Shown one piece after another: positions 41,954-50,788 of a DNA stretch of 64,000 nt. Numbering within the stretch: position 1 is the first letter of the stretch; every line of letters starts with the position of its first letter. The stretch is taken from assembly GCF_900115565.1 (NCBI RefSeq), contig NZ_FOWW01000010.1, positions 1 to 64,000 of the forward strand, written 5' to 3'. Made by a program: the position numbers and the translations under genes. The notes below the pieces were generated by a model, which had not been told where the DNA came from, made no database searches, and saw only the letters and a list, made by a program, of their open reading frames with translations. This stretch comes from Amycolatopsis arida (GTDB taxonomy: Bacteria; Actinomycetota; Actinomycetes; Mycobacteriales; Pseudonocardiaceae).

Positions 41954-43135
41954 ATGACACGACCGCTGCCGGCCGGGCAGCACACCGTGCGCCGGCACAA
42001 CTCCGCCCTGGTGCTCGGTGCCATCGCCGAGTCGCCCGGGAGCTCCCGGGCCGGGGTGGCCGCCCGCACCGGGCTGACCAAGGCCACGGTGTCCAGCCTG
42101 GTCGACCGGATGGTCGCCGCCGGACTGGTCTCGGACACCGGTCCGGAACAGCGCACCGGCCCCGGCCGCCCCGGCAGCGCCCTGTTCCTGTCCCCCGCCG
42201 GCCCGCACGGGCTCGGCCTGGAGATCGGCGTCGACTACCTCGCGACCTGCCTGGTGGACCTCACCGGCACGGTCCGCCGCCGCTGGGTCCGCCCCGCCGA
42301 CCATCGGAACGCGCCGGCCGGCGCGGTGCTCGCCGAGGCCGCCGGGGTGGTGGTCGGCGCGCTCGCCGAAGCCGGCCGGCTCGGGGTCCGGGTCGGCGGG
42401 CTCGGGGTGGCGGTGCCCGGCCTGGTCGAGGCGGCCACCGGGCTGCTCAGGGTCGCGCCCAACCTCGGCTGGCGCGACGTGGACGTCCCGGCCGAGCTGC
42501 GCCGCGCCGCCGACCTCGGCGACCTGCCGATACTCACCGGCAACGAGGCCAACTTCGCCGCGCTGGCCGAGCTCGCGGCCGGCGGCCCCGCCGACTTCGT
42601 GCACGTGTCCGCCGAGATCGGCATCGGCGCGGGCGTGGTGGTGGGCGGCACGGTGTTCGAGGGCGTGCACGGCTTCGGCGGCGAGATCGGGCACTTCGCG
42701 GTCGATCCCGGAGGGCCGGCGTGCTCGTGCGGCGGCCGGGGCTGCCTGGAGCGGCTCGCCGGGCAGGACGCGATCCTGCGCGATGCCGATGCGCCGGACG
42801 TGGACACCCTCGTCGAGCGGCTCGCCGCCGACGACCCCGCCGCGGGCCGCGCGGTCGGGCGAGCCGCACGGTGGCTCGGCATCGCGCTCGGCAACGTGAT
42901 CGGCCTGCTGGACGTGCCGGCGGTGGTGCTCGGCGGCGCCTATGCCCGGCTGCACCCCTGGCTGGCCGACCCGCTCACCACGGAGCTGGGCACGCGGGTG
43001 CTCAGCTCCGCCTGGTCGCCGGTGTCGGTGCTGCCGTCCGTACTCGGCGGCGAGGCCGCGGTGCGTGGCGCGGCCGCCTCGGCGGTGCGGGCCATCGTGG
43101 CCGACCCGGACCCCTTCGTCGAGGCCGCCGGCTGA
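41954..43135 (+). CDS. ROK-family transcriptional regulator, XylR-like
   Basis: 393 residues. Winged helix-turn-helix (ALVLGAIAESPGSSRAGVAA in parts, GLTKATVSSLVDRMVAAGL in parts) and a ROK sugar-kinase-like domain (EIGVDYLATCLVDLTG, VAVPGLVEAATG, EANFAALAEL, EIGHFAVDPGGPACSCGGRGCLE with the zinc-binding CxCGxxGC, in parts). Divergence from xylA marks it as the likely xylose repressor. Its last 196 bases are overlapped on the other strand by the kinase gene. Confidence 0.88.
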   Translation: MTRPLPAGQHTVRRHNSALVLGAIAESPGSSRAGVAARTGLTKATVSSLVDRMVAAGLVSDTGPEQRTGPGRPGSALFLSPAGPHGLGLEIGVDYLATCLVDLTGTVRRRWVRPADHRNAPAGAVLAEAAGVVVGALAEAGRLGVRVGGLGVAVPGLVEAATGLLRVAPNLGWRDVDVPAELRRAADLGDLPILTGNEANFAALAELAAGGPADFVHVSAEIGIGAGVVVGGTVFEGVHGFGGEIGHFAVDPGGPACSCGGRGCLERLAGQDAILRDADAPDVDTLVERLAADDPAAGRAVGRAARWLGIALGNVIGLLDVPAVVLGGAYARLHPWLADPLTTELGTRVLSSAWSPVSVLPSVLGGEAAVRGAAASAVRAIVADPDPFVEAAG

Positions 43136-44130
43136 CCGGCGAACGGGTGGCCGGCCGCGCGCAGCCGGGCCTCCGCCGCGGGCGCGGCGCCGAGCACGTC
43201 CAGCCCCAGCAACGCGGCGCCGACCACCGGCGGGAGCTGGACCACCCGCACGTCCGCCCCCGGCGCGGCCACGCGGCAGCGCCGCCGGATCCCGGCGATC
43301 ACCTCCTCCCCCACCCCGGTCAACACCCCACCGCCGAGCAGCACGGCCGGCGTGCCCCCGGTCATCCCCAGCCGGCGCAGGCTCACCGTGCCCAGCACGG
43401 CGACCTCGTCCTCGAGCCGGTCCACCACCCCGCGCGCGACGGCGTCGCCCCCGGCGGCGACCGCGAACAGCACCGGGCACAGCTCGTGCAGCCGCACGGC
43501 CGGCAGCCCGCCGGTGTGCAACCGCCGCACCACCTCCAGCACCGACGCCGCCCCGAAGTGCGCGCACACCGCGGCCCGCAACGCGGTGTCCGGTCCCCGG
43601 CCGTCCTCGGCGCGGGCCGCCCACCACAGCGCCTCCTCGCCGAGGCACAGCCCGCCACCCCAGTCCCCGGAGACGCGCCCCAGTGCGGGAAACCGGTGCA
43701 CCGCCCCGTCCGGACCGACGCCGACGCAGTTGATTCCGGCACCGCACACCACGGCAACGCCGACCCCGTCGGGGGTGCCCGCGCGCAGCAACGCGAACGT
43801 GTCGTTGCCGACCGCGACCGAGGGCGCCCAGTCCCGCTCGACCAGCGCGCGGTGCAGGATCTCCTCCTCCTCGGGCAGGTCGAGCCCGGCGAGGTACGCC
43901 GACACGTGCGTGGCGTAGGGCCGCTCGGTGGGCAGCCCGGCCCCGGCCAGCGCCGCCTCCACCAACGCGGCCAGCGCGGCCAGCGCCCGCGGCACGCCGA
44001 CCGTCTGCGGCGAGGCCCCGGGCCCGCGGGCCCGGCCGAGCACCGTCCCGCCGGAGTCGACCACCAGGACGTCGGTCTTGCTGTTCCCCCCATCGACGGC
44101 CACGACCACCCCGTCCCGGGCGCCGGTCAC
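42940..44130 (-). CDS. BadF/BadG-type sugar kinase (N-acetylglucosamine kinase family)
   Basis: 396 residues from a GTG overlapping the GH4 stop. ASKHA fold: VVAVDGGNSKTDVLVVDSGG in parts (phosphate 1), GNDTFALLRAG, VVCGAGINCVGVG, RVSGDWGGGLCLGEEALWW in parts, AVLLGGGVLTG. Relatives phosphorylate N-acetylglucosamine or related sugars. The conserved domain ends near AGHPFAG; the frame continues about 65 Ser/Thr/Ala-rich residues, encoded antisense to the ROK gene. It is the last gene of the ABC-GH4 operon and would phosphorylate the imported sugar or its product. Confidence 0.86.
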   Translation of the reverse strand: MTGARDGVVVAVDGGNSKTDVLVVDSGGTVLGRARGPGASPQTVGVPRALAALAALVEAALAGAGLPTERPYATHVSAYLAGLDLPEEEEILHRALVERDWAPSVAVGNDTFALLRAGTPDGVGVAVVCGAGINCVGVGPDGAVHRFPALGRVSGDWGGGLCLGEEALWWAARAEDGRGPDTALRAAVCAHFGAASVLEVVRRLHTGGLPAVRLHELCPVLFAVAAGGDAVARGVVDRLEDEVAVLGTVSLRRLGMTGGTPAVLLGGGVLTGVGEEVIAGIRRRCRVAAPGADVRVVQLPPVVGAALLGLDVLGAAPAAEARLRAAGHPFAGQPAASTKGSGSATMARTAEAAAPRTAASPPSTDGSTDTGDQAELSTRVPSSVVSGSASQGCSRA

Positions 44131-45404
44131 CCCGCCCACGGCAGGTGCTCCCGGTTGGCCGCGACCAGGGCGTCGGCCAGCTCCTCGGCCAGCGCGTACT
44201 GGCCGACCAGCGGATGGGCGAGCAGCGCGTCGGCCACCCGGTCCCGCCCGCCGTGCACCGCGGCCTCCAGCGCCAGCCGCTCGTAGGCCGCGACGTGCGC
44301 GACCAGCCCGGCCCAGCGCGGCTCCAGCGGCGGCACCGGCAGCGGCCGCGCCCCGGTGCCGTCCACCGCGGCCGGCACCTCGACCACGGCGTCGGCCGGC
44401 AGGAACGGCAGCGCGCCGTCGTTGCCGACGTTCACCACGTGCTCCCCCGGTCGGCGCCCGGTGAGCGCCTGGACCAGGTGCAGCGCCGCGGTCGAGTAGT
44501 GCGCGCCGCCGCGCCGGTCCAGCAACGCCGGCTTGGTCACCACGGTCGGGTCGGCGTAGCGGGCCAGCAGCTCGGCCTCCACCTCGGCGACCACCTGGGC
44601 GCGGGGCACCCCCGCCCGCTGCCGGCGCACCTCGGCGTCGTGGTCGTAGAAGTACTTCAGGTAGTACGACGGCACCACGCCGGTGCGGCGCAGCCAGTCC
44701 AGCGGCGCGGCCGCGTGCTCGGCCAGCCGCGGGCCGTGCTCGGCCAGCAACTCGGGCAGCCGGTCGACCTCTCCGCGGTCGCCGGTGACCAGCACCCGAC
44801 GCAGCCAGGTGAGGTGGTTGAGCCCGGCGTGGTCCAGCCGCACGCGGCCGAGATCGACACCCAGCAGCTCCGCGCACAGCCGGCGCAGCCCGATCGCCAC
44901 GTTGCACAGGCCGACCGCGCGGTGCCCCTCGCGCAGCAGGGCGCGGGTGACGATCCCGACCGGGTTGGTGAACGTGACCAGCCAGGCGTCGCCGGCCACC
45001 GCGCGCACCCGCGCGGCGATGTCCAGCACCACCGGGACGGTGCGCAGTGCCTTCGCGAACCCGCCCGCGCCGGTGGTCTCCTGGCCGACGCAGCCGCAGC
45101 GCAGCGGGACGGTCTCGTCGGCCAGCCGCGCCCGCTGCCCGCCGACCCGCAGTTGCAGCAGCACCGCGCTCGCGCCGTCGACGCCGGTGCTGAGGTCGGT
45201 CGTGGTGGTGACCCTCGCGGGGTGCCCGGCGGAGGCGAGCATCCGCGCGCAGCACCCGCCGACCGCCGCCAGCCTGGCCTCGTCGGGGTCCACCAGCGCG
45301 ATCTCGGTGATGTCCGGCATGGACTCCGTGGACTCGCCGGTGGCGATGCCGTCCACCAGCTCTGGCGTGTAGGTCGATCCGCCACCGACGACGGCGAGCT
45401 TCAT
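44127..45404 (-). CDS. 6-Phospho-beta-glucosidase, glycoside hydrolase family 4
   Basis: 425 residues. NAD+ and metal-dependent GH4 enzyme: N-terminal VVGGGSTYTPELVDGI, FTNPVGIVTRALL, GLCNVAIGLRRLCAE with the metal-binding Cys, LDHAGLNHLTWL with the His ligand, and the CGCVGQETTGAGGFAKAL segment. GH4 6-phospho-beta-glucosidases cleave phosphorylated beta-disaccharides by an oxidation-elimination route. Coupling to an ABC importer and a kinase rather than a PTS implies that the disaccharide is phosphorylated after uptake. Overlaps both neighbours by 4 bp. Confidence 0.93.
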   Translation of the reverse strand: MKLAVVGGGSTYTPELVDGIATGESTESMPDITEIALVDPDEARLAAVGGCCARMLASAGHPARVTTTTDLSTGVDGASAVLLQLRVGGQRARLADETVPLRCGCVGQETTGAGGFAKALRTVPVVLDIAARVRAVAGDAWLVTFTNPVGIVTRALLREGHRAVGLCNVAIGLRRLCAELLGVDLGRVRLDHAGLNHLTWLRRVLVTGDRGEVDRLPELLAEHGPRLAEHAAAPLDWLRRTGVVPSYYLKYFYDHDAEVRRQRAGVPRAQVVAEVEAELLARYADPTVVTKPALLDRRGGAHYSTAALHLVQALTGRRPGEHVVNVGNDGALPFLPADAVVEVPAAVDGTGARPLPVPPLEPRWAGLVAHVAAYERLALEAAVHGGRDRVADALLAHPLVGQYALAEELADALVAANREHLPWAG

Positions 45405-46240
45405 CCCTTGACCCCCGTGAACGTGATCCCGCGGACGAACGTCCGCTGCGCGACGGCGAACAGCACGATGACCGGCAGCATGACCAGCGTGGTGGCCGCC
45501 ATGGTCAGGTTCCACTCGACGTGGTGCATGCCCCGGAACGACGCCAGCGCCAGCGACAGCGGCCAGTTGTCCCGGTTCTCCCCGGTGTAGAGCAGTGGCC
45601 CGAAGTAGTCGTTCCAGGTGAACAGGAAGCAGAACATCGCGGTGGCGGCGATCCCCGGCTTGGCCATCGGCACCACCACCCGCAGCAGCACCTGCGGCTC
45701 CGAGCAGCCGTCGACCCGCGCGGCGTCCACGTAGTCCTTCGGGACGGTCAGGAAGAACTGCCGGAGCAGGAACACGCTGAACGCGTCGAACAGGAAGTAC
45801 GGAACGATGAGCGGCACCAGCCCACCGGTGAGGCCGAGCCGCACCCACAGGTCGTACAGCGGCACCACCACGACCTGCGGCGGCAGCATCATGGCCGCGA
45901 CGGTGAGCAGGAAGAACGCCGTGCTGCCCCGCCAGCGCAGCTTCGCCAGCGCGTAGGCCGCCGGGATCGCCGACAGCAGCACCCCGGCGGTGGCCAACAG
46001 CGCGTACAGCAGGCTGTTGCGCAGGTAGCCCAGCAGCGGTGCCCTGGTGAACACCTCGGCGAAGTTGTCGAACCGCCACTCCCGCGGCCACAGGCTCGCG
46101 GTCAGCGCCTGGTCGCCGTCCATCACCGCGGTGAGCACCACGAACACGACCGGGAGGGTGAACAGCACGCCGAGGGCCAGGCCGAGGCTGTGCGTGGCGA
46201 CCCAGGCCAGCCGCCGGTCCCAGCGGACCCCCGCCGTCAC
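45401..46240 (-). CDS. Carbohydrate ABC transporter permease, MalG type
   Basis: 279 residues from a GTG overlapping the partner permease stop. Six membrane segments, with the EAA loop VDAARVDGCSEPQVLLRVVVPMAKPG in parts (consensus EAAxxDGAs...P) and LFTWNDYFGPLLY typical of MalG. Start REWRFDNFAEVF is usual for the family. It forms the membrane channel with the permease at 46237. Confidence 0.93.
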   Translation of the reverse strand: MTAGVRWDRRLAWVATHSLGLALGVLFTLPVVFVVLTAVMDGDQALTASLWPREWRFDNFAEVFTRAPLLGYLRNSLLYALLATAGVLLSAIPAAYALAKLRWRGSTAFFLLTVAAMMLPPQVVVVPLYDLWVRLGLTGGLVPLIVPYFLFDAFSVFLLRQFFLTVPKDYVDAARVDGCSEPQVLLRVVVPMAKPGIAATAMFCFLFTWNDYFGPLLYTGENRDNWPLSLALASFRGMHHVEWNLTMAATTLVMLPVIVLFAVAQRTFVRGITFTGVKG

Positions 46241-47232
46241 GCCGCGTCCCCTTCGATCGGCGACACGGCGCGCAGCCGGCGCACCAGGACCGCGGTGACC
46301 GCGAACGACACCATGAACAGCAGCACGGCCATCGCCGCCGCGTAGCCCATGTTGAAGTAGCGGAAGCCCTGCACGTACAGCCACATCGGGTAGGTCAGCG
46401 TCGAGTTCTGCGGGAAGCCCATCGTCCTGGTGCTGCCGGCGACCTCGGCGGTGCCGGCCGCCACCGAGCCGGCCACCACGGCCTGGGTGAACAGCTGCAG
46501 CGCGACGATGATCGAGTTCACCACGCCGAACAGCAGCACCGGCGAGATGGCCGGCAGGGTGACGTGCCAGTACCGGCGGATCGGCCCCGCGCCGTCCAGC
46601 GCCGCGGCTTCGTGCTGCTCGCGCGGCACGTCGAGCAGGGCCGCCAGGATGATGATCATCAGCTCGCCGCTGCCCCACAGCACGAGCAGGGTCAGCGCCG
46701 GCTTGGCCATCGCCGGGTCGTTGAACCACAGCCCACCGTCGATGCCGACCGCCCGCAACGCGCGGTTCACCGGGCCGAACTCGGGGTTGAACAGGAAGAC
46801 GAACGCCAGCGCCGCGGCCGCCGGCGGGGCCAGCGCCGGCAGGTAGCAGAGCGTGCGGATCAGCCCGACGCCGCGGCGGAGTCGGGCGATCACCGACGCC
46901 ACGCCCAGCGCGAAGGTCACCCTGCTGACGGTGAGCACCACGACCAGCCACAGCGTGTTGTACGCCGCGGTGCCCACCACCGGCTCGGCGGTGAACATCC
47001 GGACGTAGTTGGCCAGCCCGATCCACTGTGGAGGGTTCACCAGGTCGTAGGCGGTGAACGAGTAGTACACCGTCGCGACCAGCGGGTAGCCGAAGAAGAC
47101 CGCGAACCCGACGAGGGCGGGCGCCATGAAGGCGAGCACGGTGCGCCGCCGCCGGGCCCGGACCCGCGCCCGCTGACCCCGGGAGGGGACGGGCACGGGA
47201 CCGGCCACCGCCCGGCCGAGGGTGGTGGTCAT
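46237..47232 (-). CDS. Carbohydrate ABC transporter permease, MalF type
   Basis: 331 residues. A basic N-terminus (SRGQRARVRARRRR) precedes six membrane segments; GYPLVATVYYSFTAYDLV, NPPQWIGLANYVRMF and the EAA loop EQHEAAALDGAGPIRRYWHV in parts are standard for CUT1 sugar permeases. Co-translated with the second permease. No ATPase gene is in the operon, so it probably uses a shared MsiK-type ATPase encoded elsewhere. Confidence 0.93.
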   Translation of the reverse strand: MTTTLGRAVAGPVPVPSRGQRARVRARRRRTVLAFMAPALVGFAVFFGYPLVATVYYSFTAYDLVNPPQWIGLANYVRMFTAEPVVGTAAYNTLWLVVVLTVSRVTFALGVASVIARLRRGVGLIRTLCYLPALAPPAAAALAFVFLFNPEFGPVNRALRAVGIDGGLWFNDPAMAKPALTLLVLWGSGELMIIILAALLDVPREQHEAAALDGAGPIRRYWHVTLPAISPVLLFGVVNSIIVALQLFTQAVVAGSVAAGTAEVAGSTRTMGFPQNSTLTYPMWLYVQGFRYFNMGYAAAMAVLLFMVSFAVTAVLVRRLRAVSPIEGDAA

Positions 47233-47239
47233 CGCCCGG

Positions 47240-48604
47240 TCAGTTCCCGCCGCCGGTGCGGGACAGCTCGTCGTTGATCCGCGCGTCGACCGCGCGCAGG
47301 CCCGCGGTCAGGTCCGGCTCCCTGCCGGCCTGCCAACGCTCGGCGAAGTCGTTGACGGCCTTGAGGTGCGCGTCGCCGATCGAGGTGGTCGGGTTGGCCA
47401 CCAGCCTGCCGCCGGCGAGCAGGTCCAGGAACGTGCGGTACCGCTCGTCCACCTCCAGCCGCGGGTCCTCCAGCGCCGCGGTGGTGCTGGGCACGTTGCG
47501 CAGCCCGTTGGCGAGCTCGACGAGCGTGTCGGTGTCCAGCGACATCTGCTTCACCAGCTCCCACGCCGCGCCCGGGTTCGGCGCGCCGCGCGGGATGCCG
47601 ATGACGGTGCCGGTGGTGAACGCGGTGCCGTACCGGTCGGCGTCGGCCACCGGCGGTGGCGCGGTGGCGTAGGGCAGGTCCGGCGCGTGCTCGCGGAGGA
47701 ACGCCGTGCGGTACTCGCCGTCGATCATCATCGCGACCTTGCCCCGGTGGAAGCCGTGGTCGGCGGAGAACTCGTCGCCGAGGCCGGCGCGGAACTGCTC
47801 GAGCCGCTCGTAGCCGTAGAAGTCGACCAGCCGCTTCTGGAACCGGAACAGCTCGTGCCACTCCGGGCTCTCCGCCAGGTGGGAACGGCCCTCGGCGTCG
47901 AGGAAGCTCGCCCCGAAGCTCGGCGCCCAGATGTGCGGCTCGTGGCCGTAGAAGGGCATCGACGGCAGGAACCCGGCGACCGCGATCGAGCCGTCCGGGT
48001 TGAACCGGGTCAGCCGCGTGGCGTACTCGAACAGCTCGTCGGTGGTGCGCGGTGGCGCGTCGAGCCCGGCGGCGGCGAACATCTCGGTGTTGTAGTAGAA
48101 GCCGTAGACGTCGGCGAGCATCGGCATCGCGCACCGGGTGCCCTCGTGCTCGGTGTAGTCGCGGACCGCCTGCGGGATCACCCCGAGGTCCACGCCGTCC
48201 CGCTCCAGGTAGGGGCCGAGGTTGGTGAGCGTGCCGTTCTCGCACCAGGCGCCGAGGTTGTCGGTGTAGAACGAGATCGCGACGTCGGGCGGGTTGCCGC
48301 CGCGGATCGCGGCGGTGAGCTTGGCGTCGTCCTGGCTGCCCTCGTGCCGGATCTCGATGTTCGGGAACCGGTGCCGCAACCGGTTCAGCCCGGCGGTGAC
48401 GACGTCGTACTCCCTGGCCGCGAAGTTGCTGTACACGGTGAGGGTGAGCGCCTGCTCGGGCCCCGGCGGCGGGGCCGGCGTCCCACCGGTGTCCGGGCCG
48501 CCCGCGGCGCCGGAGCAGGCGGTGACCGTGGAGAGCGCGGTGAGCAGCGCGGCGGCCAGTGGGGCGCGTCGGTTACGGCGTCCGGTGCGGGTCGTGGAGC
48601 GCAT
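47240..48604 (-). CDS. Sugar ABC transporter substrate-binding lipoprotein
   Basis: 454 residues, ATG behind GGGAGGGCAC. A lipoprotein signal with lipobox STVTAC places the acylated cysteine at 30. The mature protein is a family-1 extracellular solute-binding protein (LTLTVYSNFAAREYDVVTAG in parts, RHEGSQDDAKLTAAIRGGNPPDVAIS in parts, DVYGFYYNTEMFAAAGLD). The start overlaps the end of the ROK gene by 32 bases. Together with the promoter dre site this suggests uptake of GlcNAc-containing or beta-linked glycosides. Confidence 0.92.
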   Translation of the reverse strand: MRSTTRTGRRNRRAPLAAALLTALSTVTACSGAAGGPDTGGTPAPPPGPEQALTLTVYSNFAAREYDVVTAGLNRLRHRFPNIEIRHEGSQDDAKLTAAIRGGNPPDVAISFYTDNLGAWCENGTLTNLGPYLERDGVDLGVIPQAVRDYTEHEGTRCAMPMLADVYGFYYNTEMFAAAGLDAPPRTTDELFEYATRLTRFNPDGSIAVAGFLPSMPFYGHEPHIWAPSFGASFLDAEGRSHLAESPEWHELFRFQKRLVDFYGYERLEQFRAGLGDEFSADHGFHRGKVAMMIDGEYRTAFLREHAPDLPYATAPPPVADADRYGTAFTTGTVIGIPRGAPNPGAAWELVKQMSLDTDTLVELANGLRNVPSTTAALEDPRLEVDERYRTFLDLLAGGRLVANPTTSIGDAHLKAVNDFAERWQAGREPDLTAGLRAVDARINDELSRTGGGN

Positions 48605-49829
48605 GTGCCCTCCCGAGCGGGGCGTCGACGGATCGGGATCGGTACGGTACGGGGCCGGCCGGGGAGGCCAGGCCGAAGACGTCGACGCGGGCCGTGGCCA
48701 GCGCCGAGTGCAGCGCGCCGGCCCGAACCGCGTTGCCCGGCACGGTGGTCAGCCCGACCGGAGTGCGGGGCACGACCAGCCGGTGCAGCTCCCCGGCGAC
48801 CAGGTCGGCGAGGACGGTGCCGCCGACCTTGGTGACCTCACCGCAGAGCAGCACCAGCTCCGGGTCGACCACGCTGACCACACCGGCCACCCCGACGGCG
48901 ATCCGGCGGGCGAGGTCGGTCAGGAACCCCTGGCCGCCCTCGCCCGCCTCGACCGCCGCACCGACCGCCGCCCAACCGGTGTCGGCGGACATCCCGTGTG
49001 CCGTGGCCAGCGCCACGATCGCCGGGGAGTCGACGAGGTCGCCCCAGCGCGTCCCGGACCGTCCGATCCCCGTGTCGGCGGCGGCGGGGTCGGGCACCCG
49101 CAGCCAGTCGACCTCGCCGCCGGCGCCGGAGGCCCCGCGGCGCAGCCGGCCGTCGAGGACCACCGCGCCGCCGACGCCCTCGTCGAGCCAGACCAGGACG
49201 AAGTCCCGCACGCCGGTGGCCTCGGCGGCCGCCAGCTCCTGCAGCGCGACCAGGTTGACGTCGTTCTCGACGGTCACCGGGGTGCCCAACGCGTCGCGTA
49301 GCCGGCCGCGCAGGTCGAAGCCACACCAGCCGGGCAGGTGCGGCGCCGACTCCAGCCGTCCGGTGCGGGGGTCGAGCGCGCCGGGCGTGCCGACCACGAC
49401 GTGGCGCAGGTCGGCGAGGGTGCGCCCGGCGACCGCCGCGGCGTCGGTCAGTGCCGCGGTGAACGCGCCGACGACGTCGCTGCCGGCGGCGATCGGCAGG
49501 TGCGCGCGGTGCTCGGCGAGCTCGCGACCAGTGATGTCGGCGATGACGAACTCGGCGCCGTGCGGGGTGAGGTCCACCGCGGCGACGTGCGCGACCGAGC
49601 CGGCCACCCGCCACAGCTGGGCGCGCGGGCCCCTGGCGCCGTTGCGGACGCCGTCGCGCACGACCATCCCGTCCCGCTCGAGGCGGGCCAGCAGCTGCGC
49701 GGTGGCCGGCTTGGACAGGCCGACCAGCTCCTCGAGGTCGGCGCGGGTGAGCGGCCCCTCCCGGAGCAGGATGTCGAGGGCCGCCCTGTCGTTGATCTCG
49801 CGGAGCAGCCGCGGGCTCCCGTCCCGCAT
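48573..49829 (-). CDS. ROK-family transcriptional regulator
   Basis: 418 residues from ATG 49829 behind GGAAGGGG; a GTG at 49847 is an alternative. Winged helix (LREINDRAALDILLREGPLT in parts, RADLEELVGLSKPATAQLLA in parts) and ROK domain (AAVDLTPHGAEFVIADITG, VVGTPGALDPRTG, NDVNLVALQELAAAEATG, WLDEGVGGAVVLDG). The zinc-binding CxCGxxGC motif of most ROK proteins is missing. It is the first gene of the sugar operon and likely senses the sugar or its phosphate, while a dre site in the promoter suggests a second, global control. Confidence 0.88.
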   Translation of the reverse strand: MRDGSPRLLREINDRAALDILLREGPLTRADLEELVGLSKPATAQLLARLERDGMVVRDGVRNGARGPRAQLWRVAGSVAHVAAVDLTPHGAEFVIADITGRELAEHRAHLPIAAGSDVVGAFTAALTDAAAVAGRTLADLRHVVVGTPGALDPRTGRLESAPHLPGWCGFDLRGRLRDALGTPVTVENDVNLVALQELAAAEATGVRDFVLVWLDEGVGGAVVLDGRLRRGASGAGGEVDWLRVPDPAAADTGIGRSGTRWGDLVDSPAIVALATAHGMSADTGWAAVGAAVEAGEGGQGFLTDLARRIAVGVAGVVSVVDPELVLLCGEVTKVGGTVLADLVAGELHRLVVPRTPVGLTTVPGNAVRAGALHSALATARVDVFGLASPAGPVPYRSRSVDAPLGRAHALHDPHRTP

Positions 49830-49915
49830 CCCGACCACCCCTTCCACCCGCTCCCCGCGCGGCGACCGGCCGGCGGTCCCAATAGGTAACTTCCCTTACG
49901 ATTTCCGGCCACGGT

Positions 49916-49931
49916 AGTGGTTTAGACCACA
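49916..49931 (-). promoter_or_regulatory. DasR-type (dre) operator in the sugar operon promoter
   Basis: On the minus strand TGTGGTCTAAACCACT matches the dre consensus A(C/G)TGGTCTAGACCA(C/G)T at 14 of 16 positions. It lies between TTGACC (49940-49935, -35) and TACCGT (49916-49911, -10), an ideal place for a repressor, 87 bp before the ROK start. Confidence 0.7.
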
Positions 49932-50028
49932 TCGGGTCAATGCGACGAAAGTAGGAACGCCCGACCTTCGGCGGTGCCCGCCGGACCGTCCCGGTTGCCA
50001 GACCGGAGGAGCGACGGAGGAGGGCGTC

Positions 50029-50299
50029 GTGGCGCGAACGCGAGGGACATCGAGGGCAGTGGTGCTGGTGGTGCTGGTAGTGCTGGTGGCGCTCGTCGCG
50101 TGCTGGCCGGGCCCGGCGGCACGGCCCACGCCGCCGGGCCGTGGACTCCGGTTGGCTCCGACCGGGCGCGGCCGCTGGACGAGAGCCAGGCCTGGCGACC
50201 GTGGAGCGGCCCGGCGGCATCACCATCCGCTACACCGGCGTCGGCACGATCCCGCCGGTGGCGCTGGACAGCACGACGTGGCGGTTCCGGCTGGGGTGA
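50029..50299 (+). pseudogene. Small secreted-protein gene with a frameshift
   Basis: GGAGGAGG precedes a GTG at 50029 that opens a signal peptide ([19 protein letters not shown], then VALVACWPG with a possible lipobox Cys). After about 40 codons coding character moves to the next frame, which ends [20 protein letters not shown] then [10 protein letters not shown] and TGA at 50299. The two parts are one base out of step, so the gene is broken or the sequence has a one-base error. No family was recognised. Confidence 0.45.
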
Positions 50300-50361
50300 G
50301 CCGAGTCGCTCCCGGCGGCGTCGGGGCGGGTCGCGGCCGGCACGGCTGGCATCATGCGGCC

Positions 50362-50763
50362 ATGGCCGCACCCCTGACCGTCTCCACCGCGCTGCGGGAG
50401 TTCTGGACCGAACGTCACCTGAGCACCCTCACCACGCTGCGCCCCTCGGGGCGGCCGCACGTGGTACCGGTGGGGGTCACCGTCGACGAGGAGTTCCGGA
50501 TCGCCAGGGTGATCTGCTCCGGCGGCAGCGTGAAGGCTCGCAACGTCCGCGCCGCCGGTCCGGGCGGGGCGCTGGCCGTGGTCAGCCAGGTGGACTGGGG
50601 ACGCTGGTCCACTCTGGAGGGTCGAGCGGTGGTGCGCGACGATCAGGAGTCGGTGCGCGACGCCGAGCGCCGCTACGCCCTGCGCTACCAGCGCGAGCCG
50701 CGGCCCAATCCGGAGCGGGTGGTCCTGGAGATCACCATCGACCGCCTGCTCGGCCTCCACTGA
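50362..50763 (+). CDS. PPOX-class F420-type FMN/F420-binding protein (TIGR03618-like)
   Basis: 133 residues. Split-barrel flavin/deazaflavin reductase fold with [30 protein letters not shown] in parts, [12 protein letters not shown] and [10 protein letters not shown], the core of the actinobacterial FDOR-B group whose members reduce biliverdin or bind F420. A longer open frame extends upstream through the broken gene, but the ATG at 50362 begins the conserved domain. Confidence 0.83.
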   Translation: MAAPLTVSTALREFWTERHLSTLTTLRPSGRPHVVPVGVTVDEEFRIARVICSGGSVKARNVRAAGPGGALAVVSQVDWGRWSTLEGRAVVRDDQESVRDAERRYALRYQREPRPNPERVVLEITIDRLLGLH

Positions 50764-50788
50764 CTCGCGACTGTCACGCTCAGCACGG

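Noticed and set aside
41821-42156. Minus-strand ORF inside the xylA-ROK promoter region and ROK start
   Set aside because: It is antisense to the ROK helix-turn-helix and shows no protein-like composition.
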